DNA of 64,000 nucleotides from Agrobacterium tumefaciens. GTDB taxonomy: Bacteria; Pseudomonadota; Alphaproteobacteria; Rhizobiales; Rhizobiaceae. Within the stretch, counting starts at the first letter, position 1. The number at the start of each line of letters is the position of its first letter. Shown here piece by piece: positions 26,377 through 35,638 of the stretch. Made by a program: the position numbers and the translations under genes. The notes under the pieces were generated by a model. That model was not told where the DNA came from. It made no database searches and saw only the letters and a program-made list of their open reading frames with translations. The stretch covers positions 62,001 through 126,000 of the forward strand of contig NZ_WJOK01000004.1 of assembly GCF_009649785.1 (NCBI RefSeq), read 5' to 3'.

Positions 26377-27067
26377 ATTCGCTCTCGTTAAAATTGACGC
26401 GCATTCCAAATAGAGATCGACCCTTGCGAAGCGTCAGGCGTTGTGGGTCAACAAGTCTTGAAAGCAGCCATCAAGGCCTTGAGATCATCAGTCAGGGAAA
26501 CATAGTCACCATGCCCCGTCACATGCGGGGCGCAGCGCGTCCGATTGTCGTGAGGTGCAATTTCAAAATGCGATTAACACGTATAAGTTGCTGACATCGC
26601 GAACAAACGCACGAATGGAGGATGATAAATCAATCCGGCCGCGATTATAATTCATCCATTATAGTTAGTGGTGTCGCGCAAAACATGATGATGGCCTGAA
26701 AGAATTATATTTCAACAGTTATGGCGTGTCTGGTTGTCTACCCACATCATGCCAGATTGAACGCCCGCTCGAAATCTCAATCAAAAGTGAGTAATTTCCG
26801 AACCTTTTCCAGTTGCGATACTCCATTGTAGGATGCCGGAGTCGAAATTCGGGTAGTGCCACGTCTGTTGATTTCTGGCCGATTTTTAAATTCCGAAAAA
26901 TCCAGACCGCAACAGAGTAGCTTCCGAAGTTCTGATTGATGACGGCGTTCCGGGTTGAATTACTTCAAACTTCCGTGGTGCCGAATCTTAGAAAGAAAAT
27001 CTTCGGTTGCGTCTCTGCCAAGCCAGACAGATCCGCAAAGCACTCTTTAGCGCGGATAGGACATACC
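26377..27067. other. 691-base divergent regulatory interval
   Basis: No gene can be supported between the hybrid kinase and the LuxR regulator. The stretch is more AT-rich than its neighbours around 26575-26720 and contains the inverted repeat TATAAT-6-ATTATA (26646-26651 with 26658-26663). Both flanking genes must be transcribed outward from here. A frame continuing the regulator upstream to 26936 has no similarity or ribosome binding site. Confidence 0.45.
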
Positions 27068-27796
27068 ATGCTGACATCAGTTCCCAACAACGGACATAGC
27101 CAATTCTCATCAAATTTCCATGTGGTTGCGCACTCGAAACCTATGGAAACTTCAGTCAGAAAGCTGGCGATCATCGATGACCGCGCGCTCGACCGTGAGT
27201 GTCTGGCTCAGAGCCTGATCGCATACGGCCTTGATATGGAAGTCGAGTTGTTTTCATCACTCGACGACTGGAGACATGCTCCAAACGGCCAGCATAGCGG
27301 CATCCTGGTCAACGTCGGTCGCAGCGATTTTTGCGATGACGTATCCCTCCATGAGTTACGGGAGTTCATTGCCGACTTCCCTTATCTGCCGGTCGTCATT
27401 CTCGCTGAAAACCGCGATCTGCGTCAGGTCATGAGGGCGTTCGACGCGGGCGTTCGGGGATACATCTCCTCGTCGATAGGACTGGCGGTGTGCGTGGGCG
27501 CCATCTCACTTGCATTGGCGGGCGGCGCGTTCGTATCGGCTGAAAATCTGAGCGATCTCAGGCAGTTGCTCGTGGTTGCGGAAGACAAGGAACGACAGCG
27601 CACGGCCATGTTCACCCAACGTGAGGTCGACGTCATCAACGCTTTGACGCAAGGCAAGCCAAACAAGATCATCGCCTATGAGCTCAATCTTCGTGAAAGC
27701 ACCGTAAAGGTACATATTCGCAATATCATGAAGAAAGTAGGCGCCAAAAACAGAACGGAAGTGATCTTCAAAATATCCGATCTCTTCAAAAACTAA
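27068..27796 (+). CDS. LuxR-family regulator with degenerate receiver (paralogue 1)
   Basis: A 242-residue NarL/FixJ-like regulator. The receiver (about residues 30-150) begins LAIIDDRALDRECLAQSL, but the phosphoacceptor position at the end of beta-3 is Asn (ILVNVG) and the conserved Lys is replaced in VRGYISSS, so it is probably not controlled by Asp phosphorylation. The LuxR helix-turn-helix is intact (FTQREVDVINAL, STVKVHIRNIMKKVGAKNRTEV). ATG 27068 has AGGA 7 bases upstream; a Met 25 codons further is an alternative. It is divergent from the hybrid kinase and clearly paralogous to the gene at 35639. Confidence 0.87.
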   Translation: MLTSVPNNGHSQFSSNFHVVAHSKPMETSVRKLAIIDDRALDRECLAQSLIAYGLDMEVELFSSLDDWRHAPNGQHSGILVNVGRSDFCDDVSLHELREFIADFPYLPVVILAENRDLRQVMRAFDAGVRGYISSSIGLAVCVGAISLALAGGAFVSAENLSDLRQLLVVAEDKERQRTAMFTQREVDVINALTQGKPNKIIAYELNLRESTVKVHIRNIMKKVGAKNRTEVIFKISDLFKN

Positions 27797-28012
27797 AATC
27801 AAGTGTCGTGCAGTGGACCTATTGCAGAACCATAATTGCCTGCGGGTGTCGGGCCCCGCATGATGCGGACGTATCGGAGCGATTATGACGGGAAGGCTGT
27901 ACATCTCCTCTAAGCCTTTCGGCTAGCATTCCCAACATAAAGACGGGGTAACGGCCACCGAGCCGGATACGGTAATCTCTGGTCATTGGACATATGGACC
28001 CGGGATTGCGCC

Positions 28013-29416
28013 ATGCAAACTTTCGTCGAAAATTTCGAAAACTCGGATCGACTGCGCCAGCGCTCCCGCAACATCATACCGGGCGGTGCACATACCTATG
28101 CAAAGGGTGACGACCAGTACCCTGTCCTGTCTCCCGGCTTTATTGAACGGGGATATGGCTGTCATGTCTGGGATGTCGATGGAAATGAATATATAGAGTA
28201 TGGCATGGGCAATAGGGCTGTCGGCCTAGGCCACGCCTATGCAGACGTCGTAGAGGCGGCGCGTGCGGAACTATACCGCGGCTGCAATTTCACGCGCCCG
28301 TCAAAGATCGAGGTGGATTGCGCCTCGACCTTTCTCGATACGATCCAGACGGCCGAAATGGTCAAATTTTGCAAGAACGGTTCCGATGCGACATCCGCCG
28401 CGATACGACTTGCACGGGCTGTTACCGGCCGTGACCTGATCGCGCGCTGCAGCGACCACCCCTTTTTCTCCACGGACGACTGGTTCATCGGAACAACGGA
28501 GATGAATGCGGGCATTCCTCAGGCGATCCAGGAGCTGGTCCTTGGCTTCACCTACAATGATCTGGCGAGTGCGCGTAGTCTGTTTGACCGCTTTCCAGGT
28601 CGTATCGCCGCCTTTATTTTGGAGCCGTCACGCGGTGATCCGCCTCGGGACCAGTTTCTTCACAAACTCCAGAAGCTTTGTCACGAAAACGGCGCGCTTT
28701 TTATTCTCGACGAAATGATCACCGGCTTCCGCTGGGATGCGGGTGGCGCGCAGAAGACATACGATATCGTCCCCGATCTATCCTGTTTCGGCAAGGCGCT
28801 GGGGAACGGCTTTTCGATTTCCGCACTTGCCGGCAAGCGGGAGTTCATGGAACGAGGCGGTATCGATCAAACCGATGCCCCCCGCGTCTTCCTGCTTTCG
28901 ACGACGCATGGCGCGGAAACGCATGCGATGGCGGCGGCCATCGCGACCATGAAAGTTTACATGCAGGAACCCGTGGTCCCACATCTGGTCCGACAGGGAA
29001 ATTCGCTGCGCGCCGCCATCAGCCAGATCGCAATTGCGCACGGACTCGATTCCTACTTCGGCATTCAGGGCCACTCCGCGTGCCTCAGCTACTTCACGCT
29101 GGACCAGACCGGAAAGCCGTCTCAGGCTTTTCGCTCGCTGTTTCTGCAGGAAACCATACGTCGCGGACTTCTCGCACCTTCTCTCGTTGTAAGCTACACG
29201 CATGAGGACGAGGATATAGCCAAAACGCTTGACGCCATCGATGGAGCGCTCGTCGTCTACCGTAAAGCGCTGGAATACGGCGTCGACAAATTCCTGACGG
29301 GACGCCCATCCGATGTCGTCTTCCGGCGTTTCAACGGCAACGCGCAGCATCACGCCAGCCATGGGTTGGTCATGGCCGACATGCCCGAATTATCGGAAAG
29401 CGTCCGAAAGCCTTAA
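28013..29416 (+). CDS. Class III aminotransferase (glutamate-1-semialdehyde aminomutase-like)
   Basis: A 467-residue PLP enzyme of aminotransferase class III: RSRNIIPGGAHTYAKG at the start (HemL-like), VWDVDGNEYIEYGMG, FCKNGSDATSAAIRLARA, ILDEMITGFRW and the PLP lysine in CFGKALGNG (Lys261). It is about 40 residues longer than HemL and sits in a sugar cluster, so it is more likely to aminate or transfer amino groups in polysaccharide precursor synthesis than to make haem. The substrate is unknown. ATG 28013 has a poor ribosome binding site; TTG 27986 is an alternative. The SDR gene follows after 117 bases. Confidence 0.85.
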   Translation: MQTFVENFENSDRLRQRSRNIIPGGAHTYAKGDDQYPVLSPGFIERGYGCHVWDVDGNEYIEYGMGNRAVGLGHAYADVVEAARAELYRGCNFTRPSKIEVDCASTFLDTIQTAEMVKFCKNGSDATSAAIRLARAVTGRDLIARCSDHPFFSTDDWFIGTTEMNAGIPQAIQELVLGFTYNDLASARSLFDRFPGRIAAFILEPSRGDPPRDQFLHKLQKLCHENGALFILDEMITGFRWDAGGAQKTYDIVPDLSCFGKALGNGFSISALAGKREFMERGGIDQTDAPRVFLLSTTHGAETHAMAAAIATMKVYMQEPVVPHLVRQGNSLRAAISQIAIAHGLDSYFGIQGHSACLSYFTLDQTGKPSQAFRSLFLQETIRRGLLAPSLVVSYTHEDEDIAKTLDAIDGALVVYRKALEYGVDKFLTGRPSDVVFRRFNGNAQHHASHGLVMADMPELSESVRKP

Positions 29417-29533
29417 CCGGCCGGGGCACCTAGACCGTTCGCATTATCGATACAGCCGCTTTGTGCGGTGCATCGATCTCGCCTGAAAAGATACGCTCGT
29501 TGCAATCGAAAATAGATTTTGAGGGGAAATTTC

Positions 29534-30604
29534 ATGCACGTTCTGGTCACCGGGCATCGCGGATATATCGGCTCCGTCATGGTACCCATCCTGCGCAAGG
29601 CGGGTCACGAAGTACACGGCTATGACACTGAATTCTACCATCGCTGCGCTTATGTTCCAGGCGGACCTTTGCCGCAGGTCCCCGGCGTATGCAAGGACAT
29701 CCGCGATATCCAGCCTTCGGATATGGAAGGTTTCGACGCTGTCATTCATCTTGCGGCGCTGTCCAACGATCCGCTGAGCAATCTCAATCCGGAAATTACC
29801 TATGAGATCAATTACCGCGGCAGCGTTCGGGCAGCGCGAGCCGCAAAACAGGCTGGCGTCAAGCGTTTCATCTTCGCCTCGTCGTGCAGCAACTACGGCG
29901 CCGCTGGCGAGGGACTGGTCAACGAGACGGCAGAGCTGAAACCGGTATCGGCCTACGGCACGTCGAAGGTCTTGGCGGAGCGGGAGATTGCAAGCCTCGC
30001 GAGCCCCGGCTTCTCGCCGGTCTATATGCGTCCGGCTACAGCGTATGGCCTTTCGCCCATGCTGCGTTTCGATATCGTCCTAAACAACCTGACCGCTTGG
30101 GCGGTGACGGAAGGACTGATCCTCCTGAAATCCGACGGATCGCCATGGCGCCCAATCGTTCACATCGAGGATATTTCGCGCGCCTTTCTGGCTGCGCTCG
30201 AAGCGCCGACCGATGCCATACACAATCAGGCTTTCAACGTCGGACAGGATGCGCACAACTATCAGATCCGGGAGATTGCCGAAATCGTCGCTCTCACGGT
30301 GCCCGGATGCCGGCTGCAATATGCGAGCGATGCAAGCCCCGATACCCGTTCCTACCGCGTCGATTTTGGCAAGATCGCCCGTGCGCTTCCGGCGTTCAGA
30401 CCGACATGGACGGCGGCCGCGGGTGCCGAGCAACTCTACCGGGCCTACAAGAGTGCCGGCCTGACAATGGCCGAATTCGAGGGACCGCACTATCAGCGGA
30501 TCGGCCAGCTCCAGAAGCTGATCGGCGACAAGGATATCGACATCAACCTGCGCCGCCCCATGGCCGCGCCGCGCCAGAACGCCGATATTGCGGCATCGGT
30601 TTAA
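29534..30604 (+). CDS. NAD-dependent epimerase/dehydratase (extended SDR)
   Basis: A 356-residue extended short-chain dehydrogenase acting on a nucleotide sugar. The Rossmann motif GHRGYIGS is at residues 7-14, SSCSNYG supplies the Ser/Thr position, and YGTSK gives the catalytic Tyr141 and Lys145; [14 protein letters not shown] is the usual C-terminal substrate-side motif. It could be the 4,6-dehydratase, 4-epimerase or 4-reductase of the pathway; the sequence does not decide. It does not show the HTGFKGS start of CDP-glucose 4,6-dehydratase (RfbG). GAGGGG lies about 8 bases before ATG 29534. The next gene starts 13 bases downstream. Confidence 0.88.
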   Translation: MHVLVTGHRGYIGSVMVPILRKAGHEVHGYDTEFYHRCAYVPGGPLPQVPGVCKDIRDIQPSDMEGFDAVIHLAALSNDPLSNLNPEITYEINYRGSVRAARAAKQAGVKRFIFASSCSNYGAAGEGLVNETAELKPVSAYGTSKVLAEREIASLASPGFSPVYMRPATAYGLSPMLRFDIVLNNLTAWAVTEGLILLKSDGSPWRPIVHIEDISRAFLAALEAPTDAIHNQAFNVGQDAHNYQIREIAEIVALTVPGCRLQYASDASPDTRSYRVDFGKIARALPAFRPTWTAAAGAEQLYRAYKSAGLTMAEFEGPHYQRIGQLQKLIGDKDIDINLRRPMAAPRQNADIAASV

Positions 30605-30617
30605 ACAGGAGGCCCGG

Positions 30618-31961
30618 ATGGGCAAGATGGAGCCCGGTGCAAAGCTGACAGGCGATGCATGGAGAGAGGCAGGTATCGGCCAGACTATTCATGATCTGGC
30701 TTCCCGCCTCTTTCCGATCTGTCGCAGCATCACCGGCAAAGGCGTGCGCGACACCATCGATATCCTTAAAGAATATATCGATATCGAGCAGCGCGCCGTC
30801 CCTAGCGGGACGCGGGTTTTCGACTGGACGGTGCCCCAGGAATGGAACGTCCGGGACGCCTATGTGAAGAACGCGGCGGGACGCAAGGTAATCGATTTTC
30901 AAATGTCGAACCTGCATCTCATGAGCTACAGCATCCCTCAACGTCGCGTGATGCCGCTGGCCGAACTGCAAGCGCATATCTACACCTTGCCGGCACAACC
31001 CGATCTCATTCCTTACAAAACAGCCTATTACACGGATGCCTGGGGCTTTTGCATGTCGCATCATGAATTCCTCAAGCTAGAGGAAGGCGACTATGAGGTC
31101 GTCATCGACACCGAAAAGGCGTCAGGCAATCTGTATTACGGCGAATATCTGCATATCGGACAAAGTACCGAAGAAGTGCTTCTCTTCGCGCATATCTGTC
31201 ACCCGTCGCTCGCAAACGACAATTGTTCCGGCCTGGCATTGCTGACGTGTCTTGCTGCAGGCCTGAAAAGCAGGTCCACATATTACAGCTACAGGTTCGT
31301 CTTCGCACCCGGAACGATCGGCTCCCTGTCATGGCTTGCGCAGAACGAAGACGGGATATCGAACATTGCGCATGGTCTTGTGGTTTCGTGCATTGGTGAC
31401 GGGGGCGGGCCGAACTACAAGCGCAGCCGCAGGGGAGATGCACTGATCGACCGGATCGCCGCCTGCACCCGCTGCGGAGAGGATCGTAAACATCTGGCAA
31501 TCGCCGACTTCATTCCCTACGGCTATGACGAGCGCCAATTCTGTTCGCCGGGCTTCAACCTGCCGGTTGGACTATTGCAGAGAAGCGCTTTCGGAACCTT
31601 TCCCGAATATCACACCTCGGCCGACAATCTCGACTTCATCCGGCCCGAACATCTCGAGTCATCCTTTTGGATGATCATGGACATGATCGATGCTCTCGAA
31701 GACAACTGGACGCCGTTGAACCTTCGGCCCAAGGGTGAGCCACAGCTCGGAAAATACGGGCTTTTTCCTGCGATAGGCGGCCATAAGACGAATGACGACC
31801 GCACCATGGCCTTTCTATGGATACTCAACCTCGCCGATGGAACCAACTCACTACTGGATATCGCCGAAAGGTCAAAAATGCCGTTTGTCGATATTGCGAG
31901 CGCTGCCGGCAGGCTGCTCGAGGCGGGCCTTGTCTCGAACCTCGGTTTCCTGACGCGCTAG
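30618..31961 (+). CDS. DUF4910 aminopeptidase-like protein (M28-type zinc fold with winged helix)
   Basis: A 447-residue protein of the DUF2172/DUF4910 type. After an N-terminal helix region (ICRSITGKGVRDTI) comes a DUF2172-like insertion, then HICHPSLANDNCSG (His192, His195, Asp201), a metal-site motif like that of M28 aminopeptidases, and later SAFGTFPEYHTSADNL with another likely His ligand. The last 80 residues (DGTNSLLDIAERSKMPF) look like a winged helix. Homologues sit in surface-polysaccharide loci but have no proven reaction that I know of; amide hydrolysis or aminoacyl transfer is a guess. AGGAGG lies 5 bases before ATG 30618. Confidence 0.82.
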   Translation: MGKMEPGAKLTGDAWREAGIGQTIHDLASRLFPICRSITGKGVRDTIDILKEYIDIEQRAVPSGTRVFDWTVPQEWNVRDAYVKNAAGRKVIDFQMSNLHLMSYSIPQRRVMPLAELQAHIYTLPAQPDLIPYKTAYYTDAWGFCMSHHEFLKLEEGDYEVVIDTEKASGNLYYGEYLHIGQSTEEVLLFAHICHPSLANDNCSGLALLTCLAAGLKSRSTYYSYRFVFAPGTIGSLSWLAQNEDGISNIAHGLVVSCIGDGGGPNYKRSRRGDALIDRIAACTRCGEDRKHLAIADFIPYGYDERQFCSPGFNLPVGLLQRSAFGTFPEYHTSADNLDFIRPEHLESSFWMIMDMIDALEDNWTPLNLRPKGEPQLGKYGLFPAIGGHKTNDDRTMAFLWILNLADGTNSLLDIAERSKMPFVDIASAAGRLLEAGLVSNLGFLTR

Positions 31962-31965
31962 ACCT

Positions 31966-32493
31966 TCATTGCAAAGCGGGCCAACCGAGGTCCTTTTCCG
32001 ATATGACCGAGGGCGGCGCAGGCCATTCTACACCTATCGCGGGCTCGTCATACCGGATCCCTGCCGCACTTGCCTCGGCATAGGGCACCGAAATCAAATA
32101 GGACACAGCAACGTCGTCGCTGAGCGACTGGAAGCCGTGTGCAAAACCCTCGGGAATGTAGAACTGCGCGCCATTGTCGGCCGACAACACCGTGCCAACC
32201 CATTGCAGATAGGTGGGCGAGCCCCGGCGCAGATCGACGGCGACATCCCAGATCGATCCTTTGACGCAGGAAACCAGCTTTGTCTCCTGATGCGGCGGTC
32301 GCTGGAAATGCAGCCCTCGTACCGTGTGTTTCAGCTTCGATAGAGAAAGGCTGTGCTGACTGAAGTCCGATACCAGCGCGTTGCTCTCAAATTCGCGTTT
32401 GCAGAACGTCCTGGCAAAAGAGCCGCGACTGTCCCGCACAGGCACCGTATTGACGACCCAGAGCCCCTCGATTTTCGTCTTCTCAAACAGCAT
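31966..32493 (-). CDS. dTDP-4-dehydrorhamnose 3,5-epimerase-like protein (RmlC/RfbC family)
   Basis: A 175-residue cupin of the RmlC family, which epimerises C3 and/or C5 of 4-keto-6-deoxy nucleotide sugars. SRGSFARTFCKREF, the catalytic His62 in VRGLHFQRPPHQETKLV, FYIPEGFAHGFQSLSD, and Asp139 in YDEPAIGVEWP are present, so the His-Asp dyad is kept. ATG 32493 is preferred, with AGGAG 6 bases upstream, over 32523. It is convergent with the DUF4910 gene (4 bases apart) and divergent from the C-methyltransferase. No rmlABD genes are in the window, so it more likely serves the CDP-sugar pathway than rhamnose. Confidence 0.86.
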   Translation of the reverse strand: MLFEKTKIEGLWVVNTVPVRDSRGSFARTFCKREFESNALVSDFSQHSLSLSKLKHTVRGLHFQRPPHQETKLVSCVKGSIWDVAVDLRRGSPTYLQWVGTVLSADNGAQFYIPEGFAHGFQSLSDDVAVSYLISVPYAEASAAGIRYDEPAIGVEWPAPPSVISEKDLGWPALQ

Positions 32494-32800
32494 TCGGCGC
32501 TCCTGATGCAATCCCGTATTCAAGAAGAATTCTCCGCCATTTCAGCGGCTCCGGAATACACCCATAGGCAGCACCATACCTTGAAGGCGGGCTGGCAAAT
32601 AAGTCACCCTTTCGGTTGCGGAAACCAGCCGCCGGAAGCGAATTTTAGCGGATTCCAATATAACCCTACGGCTTATGGATGACGTTTTCGAGCCGAATGC
32701 AGTATCGTCACCCACCCCGATCCATAGTATTTTTTCCAGTTAATAAAAGAATTTTCTGAAATTCACTCGAAGACAATGCGATGAAATCAGGGGGCGTCAG
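32494..32800. other. Divergent intergenic interval, AT-rich near the methyltransferase
   Basis: No coding feature is supported. About 32725-32775 is markedly AT-rich (TTTTTTCC, TTAATAAAAGAATTTT) relative to the genes on both sides and is the likely promoter region of the plus-strand methyltransferase, though I cannot fix -35 and -10 boxes. Confidence 0.4.
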
Positions 32801-34093
32801 ATGAATAATGAGGCAGTTTTTTCTGCAAGACTGAGCTCGACGCATCACGTCGGGCTTTGCCGTCTTTGCAGCTCGCCATTGGTGCATACCTTCGTCGATC
32901 TTGGAATGTCTCCGCCCTGCGAAAGCTTCGTCGCAGCTGACGCAGCCAACGACGTCGAGCCGTTTTATCCGCTCCACGCATTCGTTTGCGACGAATGCTT
33001 CCTCGTCCAGCTTCAGGAATATGTAGCGCCCGAGAATATTTTCACGGAGTACGCGTATTTCTCCTCGTTCTCGGACAGTTGGGTCGCTCATGCAAAGCGG
33101 TACTGCGACATGGTCATCGAGCGCTTCGCGCTTGGCGAATCCAGTTTCGTTGTCGAGCTTGCCAGCAACGACGGTTACCTGCTGCAACATTTCCTGACCA
33201 GCAACATCCCGATGCTGGGAATTGAACCGGCGGTCAACGTCGCAAAGGTGGCGATCGGCAAAGGTATTCCGACACTGACTGAATTTTTCAACGAGGCTCT
33301 AGCAACCGATATGGCGGCCAGAGGCCAAAAAGCCGATCTCATCATCGGCAACAATGTCCTTGCCCAGGTGCCTGATATCAACGATTTCGTCGCCGGTATG
33401 AAAGTGCTGCTCAAGCCTGAAGGCGTCATCACCCTTGAGTTCCCGCATATCGAAAAGCTAATCGCGGAAAACCAGTTCGACACCATCTATCACGAGCACT
33501 TTTCCTACTTCTCATTGCTGACCATAGAAAAAATGGCCCGCTGTCATGGGTTAAAGGTTTTCGATGTCGAAGAGATTCCCACACATGGCGGTTCGCTGCG
33601 GGTCTTTTTCTCGCACGAGGACAGCAAGTTCCCGCGTGAAGCCCGCGTGGATAGCCTCCTGGAACGGGAGCTGAATGCTGGGCTCGACAGAATAGAGACC
33701 TATACGGCCTTCTCCGAAGCCGTGCGCCAAACCAAGCGAAACCTCCTGTCTTTCCTCATCCGCCTCAAGGAAATGCGCAAATCGATCTGTGCCTATGGCG
33801 CACCGGGAAAGGGCAACACGCTGCTAAATTATTGCGGTATCGGCACCGATTTCATCGATTTTGCAGTCGATCGCAATCCTTACAAACATGGTCGCCTCAC
33901 GCCGGGAATGCATATTCCGATCCGGCCCGTGAGCGAAATCCAGCGCATGAAGCCGGATTACGTTCTCATTCTCCCCTGGAACCTGAAGAATGAGATCGTT
34001 GCACAAATGAACGACATCAGGAACTGGGGCGGGAAATTCGTCGTTCCAATTCCCGACATATCCATCATTGATCCGAAGGAGTTGGTACAATGA
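32801..34093 (+). CDS. NDP-sugar C-methyltransferase (TylC3/NovU-like three-domain)
   Basis: A 430-residue SAM-dependent methyltransferase with the three-part layout of 4-keto sugar C-methyltransferases. An N-terminal zinc domain has CRLC (Cys20, Cys23) and CDEC (Cys63, Cys66). The central SAM domain has ELASNDGYL (about 119-127), a GNNVLAQVPD acceptor region, and YHEHFSYFS (from Tyr230), the conserved Tyr/His-rich active-site block. The C-terminal domain has GAPGKGNTLLNYCG, a nucleotide-binding-like loop. The known reaction adds a methyl branch at C3 next to a 4-keto group, so the cluster probably makes a branched sugar. Its stop overlaps the next start (ATGA). Confidence 0.88.
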   Translation: MNNEAVFSARLSSTHHVGLCRLCSSPLVHTFVDLGMSPPCESFVAADAANDVEPFYPLHAFVCDECFLVQLQEYVAPENIFTEYAYFSSFSDSWVAHAKRYCDMVIERFALGESSFVVELASNDGYLLQHFLTSNIPMLGIEPAVNVAKVAIGKGIPTLTEFFNEALATDMAARGQKADLIIGNNVLAQVPDINDFVAGMKVLLKPEGVITLEFPHIEKLIAENQFDTIYHEHFSYFSLLTIEKMARCHGLKVFDVEEIPTHGGSLRVFFSHEDSKFPREARVDSLLERELNAGLDRIETYTAFSEAVRQTKRNLLSFLIRLKEMRKSICAYGAPGKGNTLLNYCGIGTDFIDFAVDRNPYKHGRLTPGMHIPIRPVSEIQRMKPDYVLILPWNLKNEIVAQMNDIRNWGGKFVVPIPDISIIDPKELVQ

Positions 34094-34902
34094 AGGTCGT
34101 CTTGTTCTGTGGCGGCAGGGGTACTCGCATCAGGGAATATTCCGAAAGCGTCCCGAAACCGCTGATCCCGCTCGGGTCTCAACCGATCATGCGGCATGTC
34201 ATGCAATATTACGCCCGTTTCGGGCATGAGGACTTCATCCTCTGCCTTGGCTACAAGGCGCACGTCATAAAAGAATTCTTTCTGAACAGCCGGCCGGAAA
34301 GCTATGCCGACTGCGTCATATCGAGCCCCGGACGCGTGGAATTGCTTGAGGAACTGCCAAGGGACTGGCGCGTATCCCTGATCGATACGGGGATATGGCG
34401 CAATATAGGCGAGCGCCTCTGGGCCGTACGTCATCATCTCAAGGGCGAGAAGATGTTCCTTGCCAATTATAGCGACGGCCTGACCGACGTCGATCTCGAC
34501 GACATGATTGACCAATTCGAAAAGAGCGACAAGCTCGCCTGTTTTCTGGCTGTCAGACCGCCCCTCACTTACCACCTGGCGGAAATCGACGAGAGCGGAA
34601 GAGTCCGGGAATTTCGGTCGTCGGAAACATCCGACATGTGGATAAACGGCGGCTACTTCCTGATGCGACCAGAAATTTTCGACTACATGCGCGAGGGTGA
34701 GGAACTCGTGCTGGAACCGTTCTCGAGGTTGATTTCTGAAGATAAATTGATGGCCTACAAACATGAGGGTTTCTGGCGGTCAATGGATACGCTGCGCGAC
34801 TGGCAGACGTTGGAGGCAATGGTAGAGCGTGGTGACATGCCATGGATTGGAGACGATGCCTCGATGGCACGCAAGTCGTCAAACACGAAGCTGCTGCCAT
34901 GA
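34090..34902 (+). CDS. rfbF: Glucose-1-phosphate cytidylyltransferase-like (RfbF)
   Basis: A 270-residue nucleotidyltransferase that would make CDP-glucose from CTP and glucose-1-phosphate in the cytoplasm. Motifs are LFCGGRGTRI, VPKPLIPLGSQPIMRHVM, FILCLGYKAHVIKEFF, VSLIDTG, FLANYSDGLTDVDL and WINGGYFLM, ending HEGFWRSMDTLRD; the ordered set fits RfbF rather than the RmlA or GalU families. Length is normal (about 257-270). It is coupled by ATGA overlaps to the methyltransferase upstream and the deacetylase downstream. No CDP-glucose 4,6-dehydratase is recognisable beside it. Confidence 0.88.
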   Translation: MKVVLFCGGRGTRIREYSESVPKPLIPLGSQPIMRHVMQYYARFGHEDFILCLGYKAHVIKEFFLNSRPESYADCVISSPGRVELLEELPRDWRVSLIDTGIWRNIGERLWAVRHHLKGEKMFLANYSDGLTDVDLDDMIDQFEKSDKLACFLAVRPPLTYHLAEIDESGRVREFRSSETSDMWINGGYFLMRPEIFDYMREGEELVLEPFSRLISEDKLMAYKHEGFWRSMDTLRDWQTLEAMVERGDMPWIGDDASMARKSSNTKLLP

Positions 34903-35552
34903 AAAACATGTCCCTCGCTTCCGCCGGTGATCGTCTGTCGATCCTTTGTCTCGGAGCTCACTCCGACGACATTGAGATCGGCGTCGGAGGCACGGTACTC
35001 AGCCTGCTTTCAAAGGGCGTGTTGCTCGATGTCTATTGGTGCGTCCTCAGTGCCGGTAACGAGCGCGCCCTGGAGGCACGCAGTTCCGCCGAAGCTTTTC
35101 TTGCAAAAGCAGCGTCCTACTCAATTGAACTGGCATCGTTTCAGGACAGCTACTTTCCCTCGCAGAGCCGCGAGATCAAGTCATGGCTGCTGACATTGCG
35201 CGACAAAGTCAGTCCCGACGTCATATTCACGCATAGCCGCGAGGACGCGCATCAGGATCACCGCGAAATCAACAGGCTCACATCCAACATCTTCAGAAAT
35301 CACCTGATCATGGAATACGAAATCCCGAAATGGGACGGCGATTTCGGCAGAAGAAACGCCTACGTGCCGTTGAGCGAAGACGCGATGAACATGAAGGTCG
35401 AGCTTCTCTTGCAGCATTTTGGAACACAGAGATCCAAGGACTGGTTCGATGCGGATACCTTTCGCGGTCTGGCGCGGCTGCGGGGAATGGAATGCCGTGC
35501 GCCTACACGTTTTGCGGAAGCCTTTACCGTCAGGAAGCTGACGTTCGCCTGA
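34899..35552 (+). CDS. PIG-L family N-deacetylase
   Basis: A 217-residue protein of the PIG-L/LmbE zinc deacetylase fold, which usually removes N-acetyl groups from amino sugars. The metal motif is AHSDDIEIG (His21, Asp23, Asp24; the usual Pro is Ser here) and the second motif HSREDAHQDH begins at His112. ATG 34899 overlaps the RfbF stop (ATGA). With the aminotransferase and the DUF4910 protein in the same cluster, an amino sugar or an N-acyl side chain being processed is a reasonable inference. The regulator gene starts 86 bases downstream. Confidence 0.87.
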   Translation: MKNMSLASAGDRLSILCLGAHSDDIEIGVGGTVLSLLSKGVLLDVYWCVLSAGNERALEARSSAEAFLAKAASYSIELASFQDSYFPSQSREIKSWLLTLRDKVSPDVIFTHSREDAHQDHREINRLTSNIFRNHLIMEYEIPKWDGDFGRRNAYVPLSEDAMNMKVELLLQHFGTQRSKDWFDADTFRGLARLRGMECRAPTRFAEAFTVRKLTFA

Positions 35553-35638
35553 ACAGGCAGAAGGCCCGTTTACGGTACGAAATCGACGTTTTGCGGAAAT
35601 TAAAAGAAACCAAAAACAATACAGGGGGCATTGTCGTC

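Noticed and set aside
26936-27067. Extending the LuxR regulator to a start at 26936
   Set aside because: The 44 extra residues have no domain similarity, and a ribosome binding site precedes the ATG at 27068.
27841-27860. TGCGGG/CCCGCA hairpin after the first LuxR regulator as a terminator
   Set aside because: The stem is GC-rich but no T-run follows, so intrinsic termination is not supported.
28013-29416. Calling the class III aminotransferase hemL
   Set aside because: HemL-like motifs are present, but the protein is longer and sits in a sugar cluster away from haem genes, so a haem role is unlikely.
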